Assembly: GCA_019243975.1 (NCBI GenBank)
Contig: JAFATL010000443.1
Coordinates: forward strand, 1-6,183
Reading direction: 5' to 3'
DNA length: 6,183 bases
Origin: Actinomycetota bacterium
GTDB taxonomy: Bacteria; Actinomycetota; Acidimicrobiia; Acidimicrobiales; JAFATL01
The notes below the pieces were generated by a model. That model had not been told where the DNA came from. It made no database searches and saw nothing but the letters and a program-made list of their open reading frames with translations. Within the stretch, counting starts at the first letter, position 1. Each line of letters begins with the position of its first letter. Of this stretch, positions 5,365 to 6,183 are shown piece by piece. The position numbers and the translations under genes were made by a program.

Positions 5365-6168
5365 ATGCCGCAGGAGGGTCTCGACGAACTGGTGAAGCTG
5401 CTCGACCTCGAGGTGATCGAGGTCAACATCTTCCGCGGCCAGAGCCCGGACGAGAACCGCCAGCGCGTGTTCGGCGGCCAGGTGGCGGGCCAGGCCCTCG
5501 TGGCCGCCGGGCGCACCGTGCAGCACGGCAGCGTGCACTCGCTGCACGCGTACTTCCTGCGACCCGGCGACCCGACGGTGCCGATCGTCTACGAGGTCGA
5601 CCGCATCCGTGACGGCCGCTCGTTCACCACCCGCCGCGTCGTCGCCGTGCAGCACGGCCGGCCGATCTTCAACCTGTCGGCGTCGTTCCACGTGCACGAG
5701 GAGGGCCTGTCACACCAGCGCCCGATACCCGAGAACGTCCCCGAACCCGAGGGACTGCCGCCCTATGACTGGGGCCGGGGCATCGACCTGCGCTACGTGC
5801 CGCCCGCCGGCAAGGGCATTCCCCGCCAGCGGCTGTGGATGCGTGCCGACGGCAAGCTGCCCGACGACCCGCTGCTGCACGTGTGCATCGTGGCCTACGC
5901 GTCGGACATGAGCTTGCTCGACTCGATCATGCTGGCCCACGACATCACGTGGGACGATCCGCGCATCATGGTCGCCAGCCTCGACCATGCAATGTGGTTC
6001 CACCGGCCGTTCCGGGCCGACGAGTGGTTGCTCTACGACCAGGAGAGCTCGTCGTCGTCGGGCGGACGGGGCCTGGGTGAAGGCCATATCTTCCGGCGGG
6101 ATGGCACGCTCGTGGTGTCCGTCGTGCAGGAGGGCCTCGTACGCCTCGTCGACCCAAGTCACCGCTGA
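5365..6168 (+). CDS. tesB: TesB-type acyl-CoA thioesterase II
   Basis: Hydrolyses acyl-CoA to free fatty acid and CoA in the cytoplasm. It has 267 residues with the double hot-dog layout of TesB (E. coli protein 286). The first hot-dog carries IFRGQSP and RVFGGQVAGQALVAA (34-48), then SLHAYFLRPGD (59-69) and RDGRSFTTRRVVAVQHG (82-98). The second carries YASDMSLL (178-185), SLDHAMWFHRPFRADEWLLY (205-224) and VVQEGLVR (253-260). By spacing, D181, S205 and Q256 correspond to the E. coli triad D204, T228 and Q278, with Ser for Thr, so it should be active. The frame stays open back to 5209 but that part is antisense to the GH1 start and reads as low-quality sequence; ATG 5365 gives the usual short lead before LLDLEVIE. 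It is divergent from GH1, 41 bp apart. A direct role in the glycan genes is not shown. Confidence 0.94.
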   Translation: MPQEGLDELVKLLDLEVIEVNIFRGQSPDENRQRVFGGQVAGQALVAAGRTVQHGSVHSLHAYFLRPGDPTVPIVYEVDRIRDGRSFTTRRVVAVQHGRPIFNLSASFHVHEEGLSHQRPIPENVPEPEGLPPYDWGRGIDLRYVPPAGKGIPRQRLWMRADGKLPDDPLLHVCIVAYASDMSLLDSIMLAHDITWDDPRIMVASLDHAMWFHRPFRADEWLLYDQESSSSSGGRGLGEGHIFRRDGTLVVSVVQEGLVRLVDPSHR

Positions 6169-6183
6169 GCCCGACGACCGCGT

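Noticed and set aside
5372..5377. AGGAGG as ribosome binding site for a later thioesterase start
   Set aside because: The next in-frame start codon (GTG 5392) is 14 bases away, too far, and would cut off the conserved N-terminal lead.
1..6183. CRISPR arrays, tRNA or rRNA genes, insertion sequences, toxin-antitoxin or phage genes
   Set aside because: No repeat-spacer pattern, RNA gene-like fold, terminal repeats, transposase or defence-type protein was seen on either strand.

Overview
The window is GC-rich coding DNA, with G or C in most third codon positions, almost no free space and no mobile elements, RNA genes or CRISPR. Together with the protein types (GT4, GtrA, GH1, TesB, a short secreted protein with a two-cysteine module) and probable leaderless starts behind TANNNT boxes, this suggests a high-GC Actinomycetota chromosome. 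An uncultured Acidimicrobiia-like lineage is my best guess, but it rests on style, not on a marker gene.

Layout. Positions 1-2453 (+) hold a tightly coupled trio: the C-terminal half of a GT4 glycosyltransferase cut by the window edge, a class I SAM-dependent methyltransferase starting on the base after the GT4 stop, and a 345-residue protein resembling alpha/alpha-toroid (six-hairpin) enzymes that overlaps the methyltransferase by 4 bp. After a 76-bp gap comes a small secreted or membrane-anchored protein (2530-2997, +). Its 3' end overlaps, tail to tail, the end of a minus-strand block read from right to left: GH1 beta-glycosidase (5323-4148), GtrA-family four-helix membrane protein (4125-3622) and a second, unrelated-looking class I methyltransferase (3587-2949). 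A 41-bp divergent gap then leads to a TesB-type acyl-CoA thioesterase (5365-6168, +).

How the genes may work together. Sugar transfer (GT4), methylation (two methyltransferases), glycan trimming (GH1, possibly the toroid protein) and lipid-linked sugar translocation (GtrA) make this look like a neighbourhood for building or processing a methylated or cell-surface glycan. The GT4 plus methyltransferase pairing recalls the mycobacterial Rv3030-Rv3032 region linked to methylglucose lipopolysaccharide, but that parallel is inference. The thioesterase may simply be a housekeeping neighbour.

The observations most worth checking are: the GT4/methyltransferase/toroid trio and its unassigned third member; two near-identical TAGTnT-N6-start boxes suggesting leaderless transcripts; a perfect 17-bp palindrome over the start region of the second methyltransferase; and a Trp-to-Gly change in a conserved GH1 motif that a single base could explain. 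I do not see clear evidence of a wholly new system; most genes belong to known families.
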